Shown piece after piece: positions 5,150 through 5,257 of a stretch of DNA of 5,257 nucleotides (positions are counted from its first letter, which is position 1; each line of letters starts with the position of its first letter). The position numbers and the translations under genes were made by a program. The stretch is from Candidatus Aenigmatarchaeota archaeon. GTDB lineage: Archaea; Aenigmatarchaeota; Aenigmatarchaeia; QMZP01. Under the pieces are notes generated by a model. That model did not search any database. It worked only from the letters and a program-made list of their open reading frames with translations, and was not told where the DNA came from. The DNA lies in the NCBI GenBank assembly GCA_003663445.1, contig QMZZ01000034.1, positions 1-5,257 of the forward strand, given 5' to 3'.

Positions 5150-5257
5150 ATGAGAGGGATCTCAGCGACCCTTTTGATCATCATAACAGCAGTAGTCCTG
5201 CTGGTTGCTGCCCTGGTTCTGCTCACGATCTTCGGTGGCGGGATTGCACCGTGGGGC
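5150..5257 (+). CDS. Pilin-like (class III signal peptide type) membrane protein, N-terminus only
   Basis: Seen: the frame opens with ATG at 5150 and stays open for 36 codons to the window edge. The protein starts MRGISATLL and continues with a strongly hydrophobic stretch to about residue 28, then G-G-G and a P-W-G at 34-36. Arg2-Gly3 followed by Ile-Ser and a long hydrophobic helix resembles the prepilin-peptidase site of archaeal type IV pilin-like and related secreted proteins, with a very short three-residue leader. A plain N-terminal membrane anchor is the alternative. The start is supported by a TTTATATA box at the proper leaderless distance; there is no Shine-Dalgarno site. It is divergent from the Mth938-like gene. 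The visible part is too short to name the family, and the function is unknown. Confidence 0.6.
   Translation, partial: MRGISATLLIIITAVVLLVAALVLLTIFGGGIAPWG

Noticed and set aside
1..5257. CRISPR array, insertion sequence, tRNA or rRNA
   Set aside because: I see no regularly spaced direct repeats, no transposase-like frame with terminal inverted repeats, and no cloverleaf or rRNA-like conserved stretch. Nearly all of the window is accounted for by coding sequence.

Overview
The window is archaeal. It shows a canonical prokaryotic SMC, a SpoIIM/DUF95 membrane protein, a thymidylate synthase of the methanogen-like type flanked by an MtrA-like domain and a DUF4346-like tail, an Mth938-like protein, and AT-rich TATA-type promoters about 25 nt upstream of start codons that mostly lack Shine-Dalgarno sequences, as expected of leaderless archaeal mRNAs. 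Arg codons are dominated by AGG and AGA, and the proteins are rich in Lys, Glu and Arg, which is compatible with a thermophile but does not prove it. I cannot place the phylum from this window. A canonical SMC argues against Sulfolobus-type Crenarchaeota and fits Euryarchaeota, DPANN or related uncultivated lineages.

Layout from left to right: (1) bases 1-52 hold the N-terminus of an unidentified hydrophobic protein on the minus strand, with its own TATA box and a good Shine-Dalgarno sequence. (2) 95-874 minus is a SpoIIM-family integral membrane protein. (3) 875-923 is a 49-bp divergent promoter with one near-symmetric TATA element exactly midway between the two start codons. (4) 924-3332 plus is SMC, 802 aa, complete at both ATPase ends but with coiled-coil arms about half the usual length. 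(5) A 21-bp spacer with an AT palindrome leads to 3354-4781 plus, a three-part protein with a ThyA-fold thymidylate synthase core. (6) 4778-5119 minus is an Mth938-like protein, convergent with the synthase and overlapping it by four bases. (7) 5120-5149 is a 30-bp divergent intergenic region with interlocked promoters. (8) From 5150 a plus-strand gene with a pilin-like N-terminus runs off the right edge.

The genes do not form one pathway. SMC serves chromosome organisation, SpoIIM probably acts in the membrane, and thymidylate synthase makes dTMP for DNA replication. SMC and the synthase are co-directional and may be co-transcribed, giving a loose DNA replication and segregation theme. The most notable points are the half-length SMC with an altered ABC signature, the synthase fused to a His-less MtrA-like domain and a DUF4346-like tail, and the extremely compact divergent promoters. 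There is no mobile element, CRISPR array, tRNA or rRNA. No stretch over 300 bases lacks a gene.
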